From the NCBI GenBank assembly GCA_937773775.1, contig CALJVL010000025.1, forward strand, positions 1 to 47,163: DNA of 47,163 nucleotides, read 5' to 3'. The translations under genes were made by a program, and so were the position numbers. The notes below the pieces were generated by a model that saw only the letters and a program-made list of their open reading frames with translations, had not been told where the DNA came from and did no database searches. This DNA is from an uncultured Flavobacterium sp. (lineage in GTDB: Bacteria > Bacteroidota > Bacteroidia > Flavobacteriales > Flavobacteriaceae). This document shows, piece by piece, positions 34,155 through 43,293 of this stretch (within the stretch, counting starts at the first letter, position 1; every line of letters starts with the position of its first letter).

Positions 34155-34407
34155 TTTGTTTCTGATTTAATAGTTAAAATTTTAATGTCGTAGATATTTC
34201 TTACTATACAAAAATAGTGAAACTTCTTTAAATAAGTGTTAATAATATGATAATCAAATGATTAATTTGTCTTTTAAAGCAGGCTATTGAAAAGTTATAA
34301 ACATTAGGATTGCAAGCGCAATACAGCAAACCAGACGAAAATTGATAATGTGAAACGGGGAGTATAGAGGCGTAACACTTCCCTTTATTTCCTTTTACTT
34401 TAAATAC

Positions 34408-34415
34408 TATATTTG
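34408..34415 (+). promoter_or_regulatory. Bacteroidota-type -7 box before the SDR gene
   Basis: TATATTTG fits the TAnnTTTG consensus and lies 38 bases before the chosen ATG at 34454. No clear -33 TTG box is seen at the right distance, so confidence is moderate. Confidence 0.4.
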
Positions 34416-34453
34416 CAGCCTTGTTATTTCAATCAAGAACAATACAGATTTTT

Positions 34454-36007
34454 ATGATGGTGAAGGAAGAAATAGAGATTTTGAATGCAATCAGTCGCGA
34501 AGAAATAGACAGATGTATTTCCATTTTGGCACAGTTGAATACAGATACAGATCAAATATTTGATATACCCAAAGAACAAAGAACAGCTTTGATTAAAGCG
34601 GCAGGTCAATTTTCAAGGCCGGATCGCGATGAGCTTTCCCGCAGAAAAAAGGACGGAAAAGTAGCTGCAAAACGCAAAATAGAAAAGCGGGACAGAACGG
34701 CGCGTAAGGAAACTGGAATTCGTCATGCACGTGAAGCTAGTGTTTTTATTGCGCCAAAATTGTTAGCTTTAACTGATTTGGCTCTAAAAGAACAGCAGGA
34801 ACTAGAAACGCCTAGGAATTGCTATGTCTGCAAAACAGAATTTACAAAAATGCATCACTTTTATGATACGATGTGTACTGATTGTGGTGATTTTAATTAT
34901 GCGAAACGTTTCCAAACTGCCGACGTGAGAGGGCAAGTGGCTGTTATAACGGGTTCTCGATTAAAGATAGGATATCACATTAGCTTGATGTTATTGCGCG
35001 GAGGAGCTACAGTTATTGCGACTACCCGTTTTCCGGTGGACTCGGCGCTGCGTTTTGGGCAAGAGCCCGATTTCATGGATTGGGGACACAACTTGAAAAT
35101 TCACGGACTGGATTTACGACACATTCCAAGTGTAGAGATTTTTTGCAATTTTATCGAGCAAAAATATGAGAGATTAGATATTTTGATCAATAATGCCGCA
35201 CAAACCGTAAGACGGCCGGCTGGATTTTACACCCATATGATGGAAAATGAAGAACGAGCAATTAGCTCTTTACCTCAGCAAGCACAAGAATTATTGCTAG
35301 ATCACAAGAATTGTTTAGATGAACTAAAAGTATTGACCTCTGGAGCTTCTTCTCATCAAAATATGCCGGTGACTTGGCACGGTCCGGAACCTGGAATTGG
35401 TTTGCGGGCTTCCGCCAAATTGTCTCAGATTCCGTATTCCTTTGACAATGCATTGGTGGCAACAGAAGTTTTTCCAGAAGGAGAGCTTGATGCCGACTTG
35501 CAGCAAGTGGATTTGCGAAAAACGAACAGCTGGCGTTTGAAACTTGGACAAATAGAAACCACAGAAATGATTGAAGTGCAGTTGGTGAATTCCGTTGCGC
35601 CTTTTGTATTGTGCAATAGACTTTCTGAAATGATGAAGAAAGACAATACAGGGCAAAAACACATCATTAATGTTTCAGCAATGGAAGGAAAATTTCATCG
35701 CTTTTTTAAAGAAGCCCGCCACCCGCACACTAATATGGCCAAAGCCGCTTTGAACATGCTTACGCACACCGCTGCAGGAGATCTGGCGAAAGCTGGAATT
35801 TTCATGAATGCGGTAGATACGGGTTGGGTAACTGACGAAGATCCAGCTGAATTGGCCAAAAAGAAACAAGAACAGCAAGACTTTCAGCCGCCATTAGATA
35901 TCGTTGATGGTGCCGCACGAGTTATGGATCCTTTGTTTGACGGCATCAATACAGGAAAACACTGGTGCGGAAAATTCCTGAAAGATTACAATCCGATTCC
36001 TTGGTAG
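34454..36007 (+). CDS. SDR-family oxidoreductase with N-terminal zinc ribbon
   Basis: I start at [14 protein letters not shown], giving 517 residues; 11 codons upstream are open but sit on the promoter. Residues 1-115 are helical and basic. A four-Cys ribbon follows (CYVCKTEF Cys123/126 and CTDC Cys141/144). Then comes a Rossmann SDR domain: [31 protein letters not shown] and [10 protein letters not shown] with the catalytic Ser. In the usual YxxxK motif the Lys is present in [10 protein letters not shown] but the Tyr is replaced by Thr. Such long SDR proteins are conserved but not characterised. A strong hairpin ends the gene. Confidence 0.85.
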   Translation: MMVKEEIEILNAISREEIDRCISILAQLNTDTDQIFDIPKEQRTALIKAAGQFSRPDRDELSRRKKDGKVAAKRKIEKRDRTARKETGIRHAREASVFIAPKLLALTDLALKEQQELETPRNCYVCKTEFTKMHHFYDTMCTDCGDFNYAKRFQTADVRGQVAVITGSRLKIGYHISLMLLRGGATVIATTRFPVDSALRFGQEPDFMDWGHNLKIHGLDLRHIPSVEIFCNFIEQKYERLDILINNAAQTVRRPAGFYTHMMENEERAISSLPQQAQELLLDHKNCLDELKVLTSGASSHQNMPVTWHGPEPGIGLRASAKLSQIPYSFDNALVATEVFPEGELDADLQQVDLRKTNSWRLKLGQIETTEMIEVQLVNSVAPFVLCNRLSEMMKKDNTGQKHIINVSAMEGKFHRFFKEARHPHTNMAKAALNMLTHTAAGDLAKAGIFMNAVDTGWVTDEDPAELAKKKQEQQDFQPPLDIVDGAARVMDPLFDGINTGKHWCGKFLKDYNPIPW

Positions 36008-36030
36008 AAATCGTAAAATTTTATAAATAT

Positions 36031-36066
36031 AAAAGCCACAACAGAATCAGATTTTGTTGTGGTTTT
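36031..36066 (+). terminator. terminator of the SDR gene
   Basis: AAAAGCCACAACAGAAT and ATTTTGTTGTGGTTTT pair with one mismatch around CAG and continue into Ts, 24 bases after the stop. A near-identical hairpin recurs at 37564-37598. Confidence 0.8.
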
Positions 36067-36212
36067 TATTTGTTTTTATATCTAAACCGCCAATTTCTTG
36101 AATCCAGTTTTAGTATCAGTACTAATTTTAAACTTTTTGCAAGATTAAAATTTAGCTTTAGCTTAACTAATTAAGAGATAGCTACTACACATACACTAAA
36201 CAATAATCATTG

Positions 36213-36308
36213 TTATTTTTTTTTGTTAGATCCTTGGAGTGCTAATGCGAATCCTAGTCCAAACAAAACGGTTATAAGTGCTGCAAAGTATGGTATTAAG
36301 TCAGACAT
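36213..36308 (-). CDS. 31-residue membrane peptide
   Basis: The frame reads MSDLIPYFAALITVLFGLGF then ALALQGSNKKK: one membrane helix followed by a basic tail, a good positive-inside arrangement. It starts two bases after the stop of the 58-residue frame upstream, on the same strand, which argues for co-translation. The size and single-helix design resemble small subunits or modulators of membrane complexes, but no complex gene is nearby. It would be missed by a length cut-off. Confidence 0.5.
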   Translation of the reverse strand: MSDLIPYFAALITVLFGLGFALALQGSNKKK

Positions 36309-36310
36309 AT

Positions 36311-36487
36311 TTATTGTTTTTGTACAAGTTTTAAATAAATTCCGAATGCTAAGATGGAAGGAACCCAAAGGCCAATAAAAATAGCTTGATTTTCATTTCC
36401 TTCAAAAAACAAAATTTCCGAGAATATTAATGATAAGAAAGCTGAGACGAACAACAACTTGTCTGTGATTGTAAATTTTTTTAACAT
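36311..36487 (-). CDS. 58-residue two-helix membrane protein
   Basis: It starts MLKKFTITDKLLFVSAFLSL and continues IFSEILFFEGNENQAIFIGL and WVPSILAFGIYLKLVQKQ. Two hydrophobic helices are separated by a short acidic loop, with basic residues at both ends. It ends two bases before the 31-residue frame. I recall similar short proteins as uncharacterised in Flavobacteria. Function is unknown; the composition makes a chance frame unlikely. Confidence 0.55.
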   Translation of the reverse strand: MLKKFTITDKLLFVSAFLSLIFSEILFFEGNENQAIFIGLWVPSILAFGIYLKLVQKQ

Positions 36488-36868
36488 TTTTGTAAATTTA
36501 AAATTTATTTTTTAATAAAATAATTGTACAAATGTATGGAAATTAAGTTAGACCTGTTTGTTTGTATTGTTGTTTTATCAAATTATTAAGAGCTGTTTAG
36601 CTGATAGAATTTTTAGAGCAGCGGATAATATTTCGAATGTCATTTCAATCTAAAAACAAAAGCAGTATTACCTCGTATTTGACTGAGCTGTAGGAGCTAA
36701 AATAAATTAGGAAAAAGTGAAAAATAGTACTTTGTAAAATTATAAAAGGATTACAATTCTATCTTTTAGTAAACATTTTAAGGCTCCCAAATGAAACAGC
36801 AGCACAGAAGCTGGTTTCGTTCTGGTATTTTTTATTTTTTTTATTTTTTGCAGCCTTAGTAAAATTGT
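36488..36868. other. stretch without recognisable features
   Basis: About 380 AT-rich bases upstream of the two small membrane genes. Their promoter should lie here, near 36490-36600. I see no other gene, repeat or RNA. Confidence 0.35.
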
Positions 36869-37312
36869 TTAATAGCTAAGTCTTTTAATTTCCTGTTGGA
36901 TAACTTGTTCCGAAACGGCGAAGGCTTCTGTTTTTATTTCACGGAATTTTTTGATAAATGACACAATCTCATTTTATAATTCTTCGTGCTCAGTTCTGCA
37001 TTTATGAAAATCATATTTAAAAGGCTCGTCGATTAGTTCGGCAAGATGACTTAGGGTTTTTGATGTTTTTTCCAGAAGCGTATCGCAGACTCTAGCAAGT
37101 TTGGATAAGCGCGATGCTACATTTGTCATTTCGTCATGATGTTCTTTATGGGCAAACCAAACGAAATATTTATCAATTAGATAATGTAAAAATCGTAAAG
37201 CGTTTTTATAGAACTCCAGATCTGACAGCCATTGTTCAGTCAAGAGATACAACTTTTGGTATTCTGCGGTATAGTCAAAATCGGCTTTAGATAGTAAACT
37301 AAAATTCTCCAT
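36869..37312 (-). pseudogene. helical-bundle protein gene with an in-frame stop
   Basis: From ATG 37310-37312 (MENFSLLSKADFDYTAEYQK) the frame gives 112 residues ending EHEEL, then TAA at 36974-36976. The same frame continues for 34 sensible codons, NEIVSFIKKFREIKTEAFAV and SEQVIQQEIKRLSY, to a second stop at 36869. A GAA to TAA change would explain this. The protein is all-helical with HEEHHDE-like acidic/His patches in the middle. I do not recognise it. The shortened form may still work, since only the last quarter is lost. Confidence 0.6.
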
Positions 37313-37842
37313 GATAATTAAGTATTTCAACATGAATTGGCTGGTTCAACAGTAGAAAAGGCAATTGTCATTTTCTTTAGTCAAGTTGTCATCTGTAAAG
37401 GGCTATATTAAAGTTAAGAATTTTATATGAAAGAAAGTTTTTAGGAATCAAAATATTTGTCATAATTTAAAAAAAAGAGCCTTAATATGCCGCCAAAAAA
37501 AGAAGTGACTTTTTGTTAACGGATTCATTTCTAACTTGATGAAGCTGCTTAGTACCAAATAAGAAAACCACAACAGAATAAGATTTTGTTGTGGTTTTTA
37601 CATTTTTAATTATGTTGACAGATCTGAGTGACTAGGCGTTCTAAAGATTTGAAAGCTAATCACATATTTTATCAATTCCTTGGATTACTTTAGGGCAGTA
37701 GCGTTTTATGTCAAATGGATCATCTTGCTTACGGTTTGGAAAATACAACTGGGGCTAATCTTGCTGCTAAATAATTCTCGCCATACCCAAAGTCGAGTCG
37801 GGTAAGAGTACAACACAAAACAAGTAGTTTTTATTATTGAGC
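37313..37842. other. gene-less stretch with a duplicated terminator hairpin
   Basis: These 530 bases hold the hairpin at 37564-37598 and nothing else that I can call. Its promoter content is unclear. The first 120 bases should carry the promoter of the helical-protein gene. Confidence 0.4.
37564..37598. terminator. second copy of the CCACAACA hairpin
   Basis: AAAACCACAACAGAAT and ATTTTGTTGTGGTTTT pair around AAG. This matches the SDR terminator at 36031 nearly base for base, but no gene ends directly before it in the plus direction. In the minus direction it lies about 245 bases after the esterase stop. Confidence 0.55.
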
Positions 37843-38613
37843 TTACTTTCGTTGTCTGAATAACCAAGCCATCATCATAGGGTCACTGTATGCAGCAATC
37901 CAGGAGAAATGTCCTACTTCAGGATATTGGGTAAATCCCGGATGCGCTCCTTCTTTAGATAGGGCTTTTAGCATGTCTTGCGAATGTATTGGATCTACAG
38001 CTCCATCTAGTGCTCCATGAAAAATCCATATTGGTATATGCGCTATCAATGCTGCTTTCGTCAGGTCGCCTGCTCCGCAAACTGGTACTGCTGCTGCAAA
38101 TAAATCGGGATATCGGGATATTGCATCAAAAGTTCCATACCCGCCCATGGATAGTCCAGTGATATATATGCGATTAAGGTCAACGGGATATTTTTTCATC
38201 GTTTCTTTAATTAGCTCAATCACCAGTCCCATAGGTTTTGAAGCTTGCGGTAGTAGTGAATTGTCTTTATCCGAAAAGTTATACCATTGGCTCTCTTTAG
38301 GACATTGTGGTGCAATAACAATCGCAGGCTGAAGCTTCATATTCTCATCTGTCGCAAAATTGAGTACTCCCCACTTTAGTTGCGCCTCATTGTCGTTTCC
38401 TCGTTCTCCTGAACCATGCAAAAAGATCACTAGAGGATATTTGCCGCTAATGGCATAATCTGGTACAAGTTGTCTATATTTTAAAGTGTCTCCAATTGCA
38501 TTAGTATATTTTTCAAAACTAAAAAGTGATGATTGTGAATAGGCAGTTGAAATGCTTCCGAAGCAAATTAGGAATAATAGTAAGATGGACTTTGTAGATT
38601 TTAATATTTTCAT
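37843..38613 (-). CDS. secreted alpha/beta hydrolase (esterase/prolyl-oligopeptidase-like)
   Basis: Starting at ATG 38611-38613 gives 256 residues with signal peptide MKILKSTKSILLLFLICFGS, cut near AYSQS. The nucleophile is Ser155 in GLSMGGYG, the oxyanion region is FLHGSGERGND, the acid is the Asp in HGALDGAVDP, and the His is in EVGHFSW. PQCPKESQWY is typical of the Esterase_PHB/feruloyl-esterase-like secreted group. It probably cleaves esters of plant or polymer material outside the cytoplasm. It stands alone. Confidence 0.88.
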   Translation of the reverse strand: MKILKSTKSILLLFLICFGSISTAYSQSSLFSFEKYTNAIGDTLKYRQLVPDYAISGKYPLVIFLHGSGERGNDNEAQLKWGVLNFATDENMKLQPAIVIAPQCPKESQWYNFSDKDNSLLPQASKPMGLVIELIKETMKKYPVDLNRIYITGLSMGGYGTFDAISRYPDLFAAAVPVCGAGDLTKAALIAHIPIWIFHGALDGAVDPIHSQDMLKALSKEGAHPGFTQYPEVGHFSWIAAYSDPMMMAWLFRQRK

Positions 38614-38718
38614 GTTTACGACTTTAAAAATGAGTTTTAGAATCATGCTAATTTATGAAAAGATGTCTTTGAGAGATTAATTATATTTTATTTATTTTTT
38701 GTATTTCGAAGTAAAAAA

Positions 38719-38762
38719 GAACCCCAACATTTTTAGCGCTACCGCTAAACCTGTTGGGGTTC
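38719..38762. terminator. strong palindromic hairpin downstream of the ABC-F gene
   Basis: GAACCCCAACA and TGTTGGGGTTC pair perfectly, and inside them TTTAGCG and CGCTAAA pair around CTAC, giving a two-storey stem of 44 bases. A weaker hairpin lies at 38810-38850. It lies between two minus-strand genes and probably ends the ABC-F transcript. Confidence 0.65.
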
Positions 38763-38882
38763 ATTATATATTGTTGTTTTACTACACGAAGATTCTTGAA
38801 GACTGTGCGAAGAAATACAAAAGGCTTTAGACCCCTAAAGGCTTTGTATCTTTTCTTTGTGAGTCTACTCAAAAGCAGTAAT

Positions 38883-40745
38883 TTAACCTTCTATCTTGGC
38901 AGAAAGCTCAAACCAACGTTCTTCCTTCTCTTCCATTTTAGAAATAATATTTTCTAATTCTTTTGCTTTATTTAAAACCTTGCTTTCTTCGACTTTTCCT
39001 TCCGTAAACAATTGTTCGATCTTTATTTTTTGAACTTCTAAATCTTTGATTTCTTTCTCAATTTTCTGATATTCTTTTTGTTCGTTGAAAGTCAAATTTC
39101 CTGTCGGGTTATTTTGTTTCCAGTCTTTCTTGTCAGCTTTGTTTTCTTCTTTTTGGGCTACATCTGTACTGTCTTCATAGGCTCTGAAATCAGAATAGTT
39201 CCCAGGGAAATCTTCCACCACACCATCACCTCTAAAAATGAACAAGTGATCTACAATTTTATCCATGAAATACCTATCGTGAGAAACAACTAATAAACAC
39301 CCAGGATAGTCCAAAAGAAAGCTTTCTAAGACGTTTAAGGTAACAATATCCAAGTCATTAGTTGGCTCATCAAGAATCAAGAAGTTAGGATTCTGAATCA
39401 AAACGGTACATAGGTACAAACGTTTTAATTCCCCACCGCTCAATCTATCCACAAAATCATATTGTTTTTTTGCATCAAAAAGAAAACGTTCCAGCAATTG
39501 CGAAGCCGAAATTAATTTTCCTTTCATCAACGGAATGAATTCTCCGTATTCCTTGATGACATCAATAACTCGTTGTCCTGGTTTTGGATTGATTCCGCTT
39601 TGGGTATAGTACCCCACTTTTATGGTTTCACCCATCGATACTTTTCCAGAATCCAGTGGTGTTACCCCTGTCAATAAATTCAAGAAAGTCGATTTTCCAG
39701 TTCCATTTTTTCCTATGATTCCAATGCGTTCGCCACGTTGAAAGTCAAAACTGAAATTATCCATTATTACATGGTCCTTGAATTTTTTGGATATTTTGTG
39801 AAGCTCGATAATCTTGCTTCCCATACGTTCCATATTAATCTCCAGTTCCACCTTGTTCTCCTTACGGCGGCTTTGTGCTTTTTCTTTGATATCATAAAAG
39901 TCGTCCTGACGCGATTTCGATTTGGTCGTTCGCGCTTTCGGCTGACGTCGCATCCATTCCAATTCTTTTACAAAAAGGTTTTGTGCTTTATCAACACTCG
40001 AATTTTCGGAGGCAATGCGTTCTTCTTTTTTCTCCAAATAATAGGAATAGTTTCCTTTGTATTGGTATAGTTTCCCGTTGTCTAGTTCGATGATTTCGTT
40101 ACAAACACGCTCTAAGAAGAAACGGTCGTGCGTCACCATAAACAAGGTGATATTTTCTTTGGTAAAATAAGATTCTAACCATTCAATCATCTCTAAATCC
40201 AAGTGATTCGTGGGCTCATCCAGAATTAATAAATCAGGACGGTTGATCAGAATGATGGCTAGCGACAAACGTTTTTGCTGTCCCCCAGAAAGATTTTTCA
40301 CCTTAAGATCGAAGTCTTCCAGTTTCAGTTTGAATAAAATTTGTCTGTATTGAGTCTCAAAATCCCAGGCGTTGTGACGGTCCATACCGTCAAAAGCTTT
40401 TTGGTAAGTTTCTTCGTCTTCCGGATTTTCTAATGCTTTTTCATAGGCTTCAATCACTTTCAATGTCTCATTATCCGAGGCGAAAATGCTTTCTTCAATT
40501 GTAAGTTCTTCCTGCAAATTATTATTTTGCGAAAGGAAAGCCATTTTTATACCTTTTCTTAAAACGACATTTCCTGTGTCAGGTTCGTCTAGGCCATTAA
40601 TAATGCTCATAATAGTCGTTTTTCCAGAGCCATTTTTGGCAATAAAAGCGATTTTTTGGTCTTTATTAATCCCAAAAGAAATGTTTTCAAAAAGAGTTCT
40701 TTCACCAAAAGATTTGGAGATATTTTCTACAGATAAGTAATTCAC
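38883..40745 (-). CDS. ABC-F family ATPase (Uup/EttA-like)
   Basis: The 620-residue protein has two ATP-binding cassettes without membrane parts. The first shows FIAKNGSGKTTIMSI, LSGGQQKRLSLA and LLILDEPTNHLDLEMIEWLE; the second IIGKNGTGKSTFLNLL, LSGGELKRLYLC and FLILDEPTNDLDI. The linker between them (about 235-310) is charged. The C-terminal 80 residues form a coiled coil (EQKEYQKIEKEIKDLEVQK), the mark of the Uup branch. These proteins act on ribosomes or in DNA repair. No drug-resistance role can be inferred. Confidence 0.93.
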   Translation of the reverse strand: MNYLSVENISKSFGERTLFENISFGINKDQKIAFIAKNGSGKTTIMSIINGLDEPDTGNVVLRKGIKMAFLSQNNNLQEELTIEESIFASDNETLKVIEAYEKALENPEDEETYQKAFDGMDRHNAWDFETQYRQILFKLKLEDFDLKVKNLSGGQQKRLSLAIILINRPDLLILDEPTNHLDLEMIEWLESYFTKENITLFMVTHDRFFLERVCNEIIELDNGKLYQYKGNYSYYLEKKEERIASENSSVDKAQNLFVKELEWMRRQPKARTTKSKSRQDDFYDIKEKAQSRRKENKVELEINMERMGSKIIELHKISKKFKDHVIMDNFSFDFQRGERIGIIGKNGTGKSTFLNLLTGVTPLDSGKVSMGETIKVGYYTQSGINPKPGQRVIDVIKEYGEFIPLMKGKLISASQLLERFLFDAKKQYDFVDRLSGGELKRLYLCTVLIQNPNFLILDEPTNDLDIVTLNVLESFLLDYPGCLLVVSHDRYFMDKIVDHLFIFRGDGVVEDFPGNYSDFRAYEDSTDVAQKEENKADKKDWKQNNPTGNLTFNEQKEYQKIEKEIKDLEVQKIKIEQLFTEGKVEESKVLNKAKELENIISKMEEKEERWFELSAKIEG

Positions 40746-40863
40746 AAGTCTAAATTTTTGGCAAAAGTAAACTATTAAACTCGATTTGCGAATTGTTTGT
40801 CGGTATCTGGCTTTTTTAACCCAAATTAGCGGGGAAAGCTAAGGGGATAATAAGCTACTTAAA

Positions 40864-41803
40864 TCAAAATATGTGCAACCGTTGCGGGCTATTAATGATT
40901 GGTTTTCTGACAAAATTTTCGTTAGTAAGATAAAAGTGTAGGCCATCTTGGGTAGTGATACCCTCGACCTGATGAAACGGCAGCGCAATTTTAATCTTTC
41001 TCTTGTTGCCAGAAAAGAAATTGCTGTTGTTGTAATCATACAAAAGATAAATAAACGGTGAGAGTCTCTTGCTGTAGCCGGTCAGGGCAATAACTTTTTC
41101 GTGTTGTACATAAGTAGCTCCAGTAATAAGGCCTTTAATATTGTAGGATTCTTTATACTGTGCGACGTGATTACCTGGAGTTTTAGCTACTGCGTAAACA
41201 GCCGTTCTTTTTTGTTTCCACTGCTTTGTAAATAAATAAATGCTGTCATCCAAAACAATTAAAGCTTCACAGTCAAAATTAGTAGTATTGGGTTTTTAAC
41301 GTTCTAAAGTCGGTTTGGTCCGAATACGAAAAAGAAAGGGTATCTATTTTTTGGACATCCAGTCCAAGGGACTCTTTCTCGATTCTTAGAATATGGAGGT
41401 CTTTTCTATTTCCGGAAACATTATTCCCAAAATCGCCAATATAAAAATAGAGACTGTCCTGCGACATATCTTCCCAGTCGGTATTGCTTATTTTTTTAAG
41501 GGGAATCTCTTTTTGAATTACGCCTGTTGTATCCATACCATAAAGGCTGGTGTCACTATCGTCGTTACTGGTCCACAATAGAGAATCCCAGAGTAGCAAA
41601 CTTGAAGTTTCTTTCAAAATAGGGCTCAATTGAGCTGTAAAGTTAGGTTTTACACTTCTTCTGACATAGTTGCAGCTTCCATTATTTTGGGTCGCCAATG
41701 GATTATAATTCTTCGAAAGCGGATCCGTGCAACCCGTAATTTGGGAATAGCTTTGAATTGCGGCAATTAATAGGAGTAATAAGAGTATCTTTTTTGAGGA
41801 CAT
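40864..41803 (-). pseudogene. secreted propeller-like protein gene, frameshifted
   Basis: The 5' part (41279-41803) starts MSSKKILLLLLLIAAIQSYS and has GCTDPLSKNYNPLATQNNGSC, a repeat common in secreted flavobacterial proteins. SDQTDFRTLK follows, then a stop. The 3' part (from about 41300 down to 40864) continues with NTTNFDCEALIVLDDSIYLF and further propeller-like strands. One A too many in the run 41293-41297 accounts for the break; removing it gives a 312-residue protein. The fold looks like an SdiA-regulated or YncE-like propeller. The role is unknown. Confidence 0.75.
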
Positions 41804-42045
41804 AAAATAAAAATGTTTCTACAGTTAGTCCAAAAGTAATCGATTTATAACGATTAATTCTAAATCAGGAGCGAAGCAAAAGGCTTTATTTGCAATTATA
41901 GTTCCCGCTATCGCCTTTATCTTTGCTCGTTCCTCACAAAGGATATCGTCTCCATCGGGGCTACTTGAGGTACATGGATTTTAATTTGCCAATTTTGAAG
42001 CGCAGAACCTTTGTGTTTGCTTGTCTTAAAATATATATTTGCTTT

Positions 42046-43209
42046 ATGCAATTATCAGTAGTTATTCTTAACTATAATGTTCGCTATTTTTTAGAACTCT
42101 GTGTTTTAAGTGTTCAGAGCGCCTTAGAAAGTATAGATAGCGAAATTATTGTAGTCGATAATAATTCTTCTGATGATAGCTGCGCGATGATGCAGCTGCG
42201 TTTTCCGGAGGTTAAACTGATACAAAATAAAGAGAATCTTGGTTTCCTAAAAGGGAATAATATCGGCGTAGATCAAGCCCAAAGAAAGTATATTTGTATC
42301 CTTAATCCAGACACCATCGTCGCAGAAGATACTTTTACTAAAGTGTTGGCTTTCGCCGAAAGCAAAAAAAATCTGGGAATAGTTGGGGTAAAGCTAATTG
42401 ATGGAACAGGGAGTTTCCTACCTGAAAGTAAAAGAGGTACGCCAACTCCTTTCGTTGCTTTTACAAAAGTGATGGGTCTTTATAAAATCAGGCCGAAATT
42501 TGAATTGTTTGGGAGGTATTATGCCCAACATCTTCAAGCAGATGAAACGGGACAAGTAGATATCCTCGTAGGGGCTTTTATGTTTATGAAACGTCAACAT
42601 TATCTTGAATTAGAAGGCTTTGACGAGAACTGTTTCATGTATTCGGATGATATTGATTTGTCTTACAGAATGTTGAAGAAGGGGAAATCAAATTATTACT
42701 TTAACCAGACGACAGTATTACATTATAAGGGCGAAAGCACGCTAAGAGATGGAATTTATATGAAACGGTTTCAGGAGGCCATGAACTTTTTCTATAAAAA
42801 GCATTTCAGAGTTTCTGCAGTTTTTTCGATAGTGATGAAAACAGGAATTGTGTTATTTTCACTGATAAAAATGCTAGAAGCTAAGCCTAAATCAAAGAAA
42901 GCAGCTCAATCATTTCTGTTATACTCTTCTAATCTGGAATTAGCGACAAAAATGACTTCAATTTTGCGAAAAAAAGTTGGCTTTCACGATTTGAACACGG
43001 AAAAAATGGTAATTTCGTCTGTAATTAAAGATAGGTCGACTGTCGAAATTCTTTTAGACAACCATTTTGTTTCGTTTAAAGAGTGCATCCATTTTATGGA
43101 ATCGTTTAAAAGAAAAGGTTTAACCTTTAAAATTTTACCCAGAAAAACTAATTTTTTAATCGGAAGTGATAATTCCAATGAAAGAGGGGTAGTAGTAATA
43201 ATTGAATGA
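42046..43209 (+). CDS. family 2 glycosyltransferase
   Basis: I start at MQLSVVILNYNVRYFLELCV (ATG 42046-42048), giving 387 residues; the 41 codons before it do not fit the family. The GT-A fold shows VDNNSSDDSC, then ENLGFLKGNNIGVDQA, then ILNPDTIV as the metal-binding DxD equivalent. GFDENCFMYSDDIDLSYRM carries the acceptor-side acid. It resembles rhamnosyl- and galactofuranosyl-type transferases that build surface polysaccharide. A C-terminal extension of about 110 residues (YSSNLELATK onward) is unusual. It is an isolated gene. Confidence 0.9.
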   Translation: MQLSVVILNYNVRYFLELCVLSVQSALESIDSEIIVVDNNSSDDSCAMMQLRFPEVKLIQNKENLGFLKGNNIGVDQAQRKYICILNPDTIVAEDTFTKVLAFAESKKNLGIVGVKLIDGTGSFLPESKRGTPTPFVAFTKVMGLYKIRPKFELFGRYYAQHLQADETGQVDILVGAFMFMKRQHYLELEGFDENCFMYSDDIDLSYRMLKKGKSNYYFNQTTVLHYKGESTLRDGIYMKRFQEAMNFFYKKHFRVSAVFSIVMKTGIVLFSLIKMLEAKPKSKKAAQSFLLYSSNLELATKMTSILRKKVGFHDLNTEKMVISSVIKDRSTVEILLDNHFVSFKECIHFMESFKRKGLTFKILPRKTNFLIGSDNSNERGVVVIIE

Positions 43210-43293
43210 TAAATTACAGTAAATGTAATTTATATTTAAAAAATTTAGTAATTTCGCAAACTGATAACAAAAACCACCTTTAAAGTTAACAAT

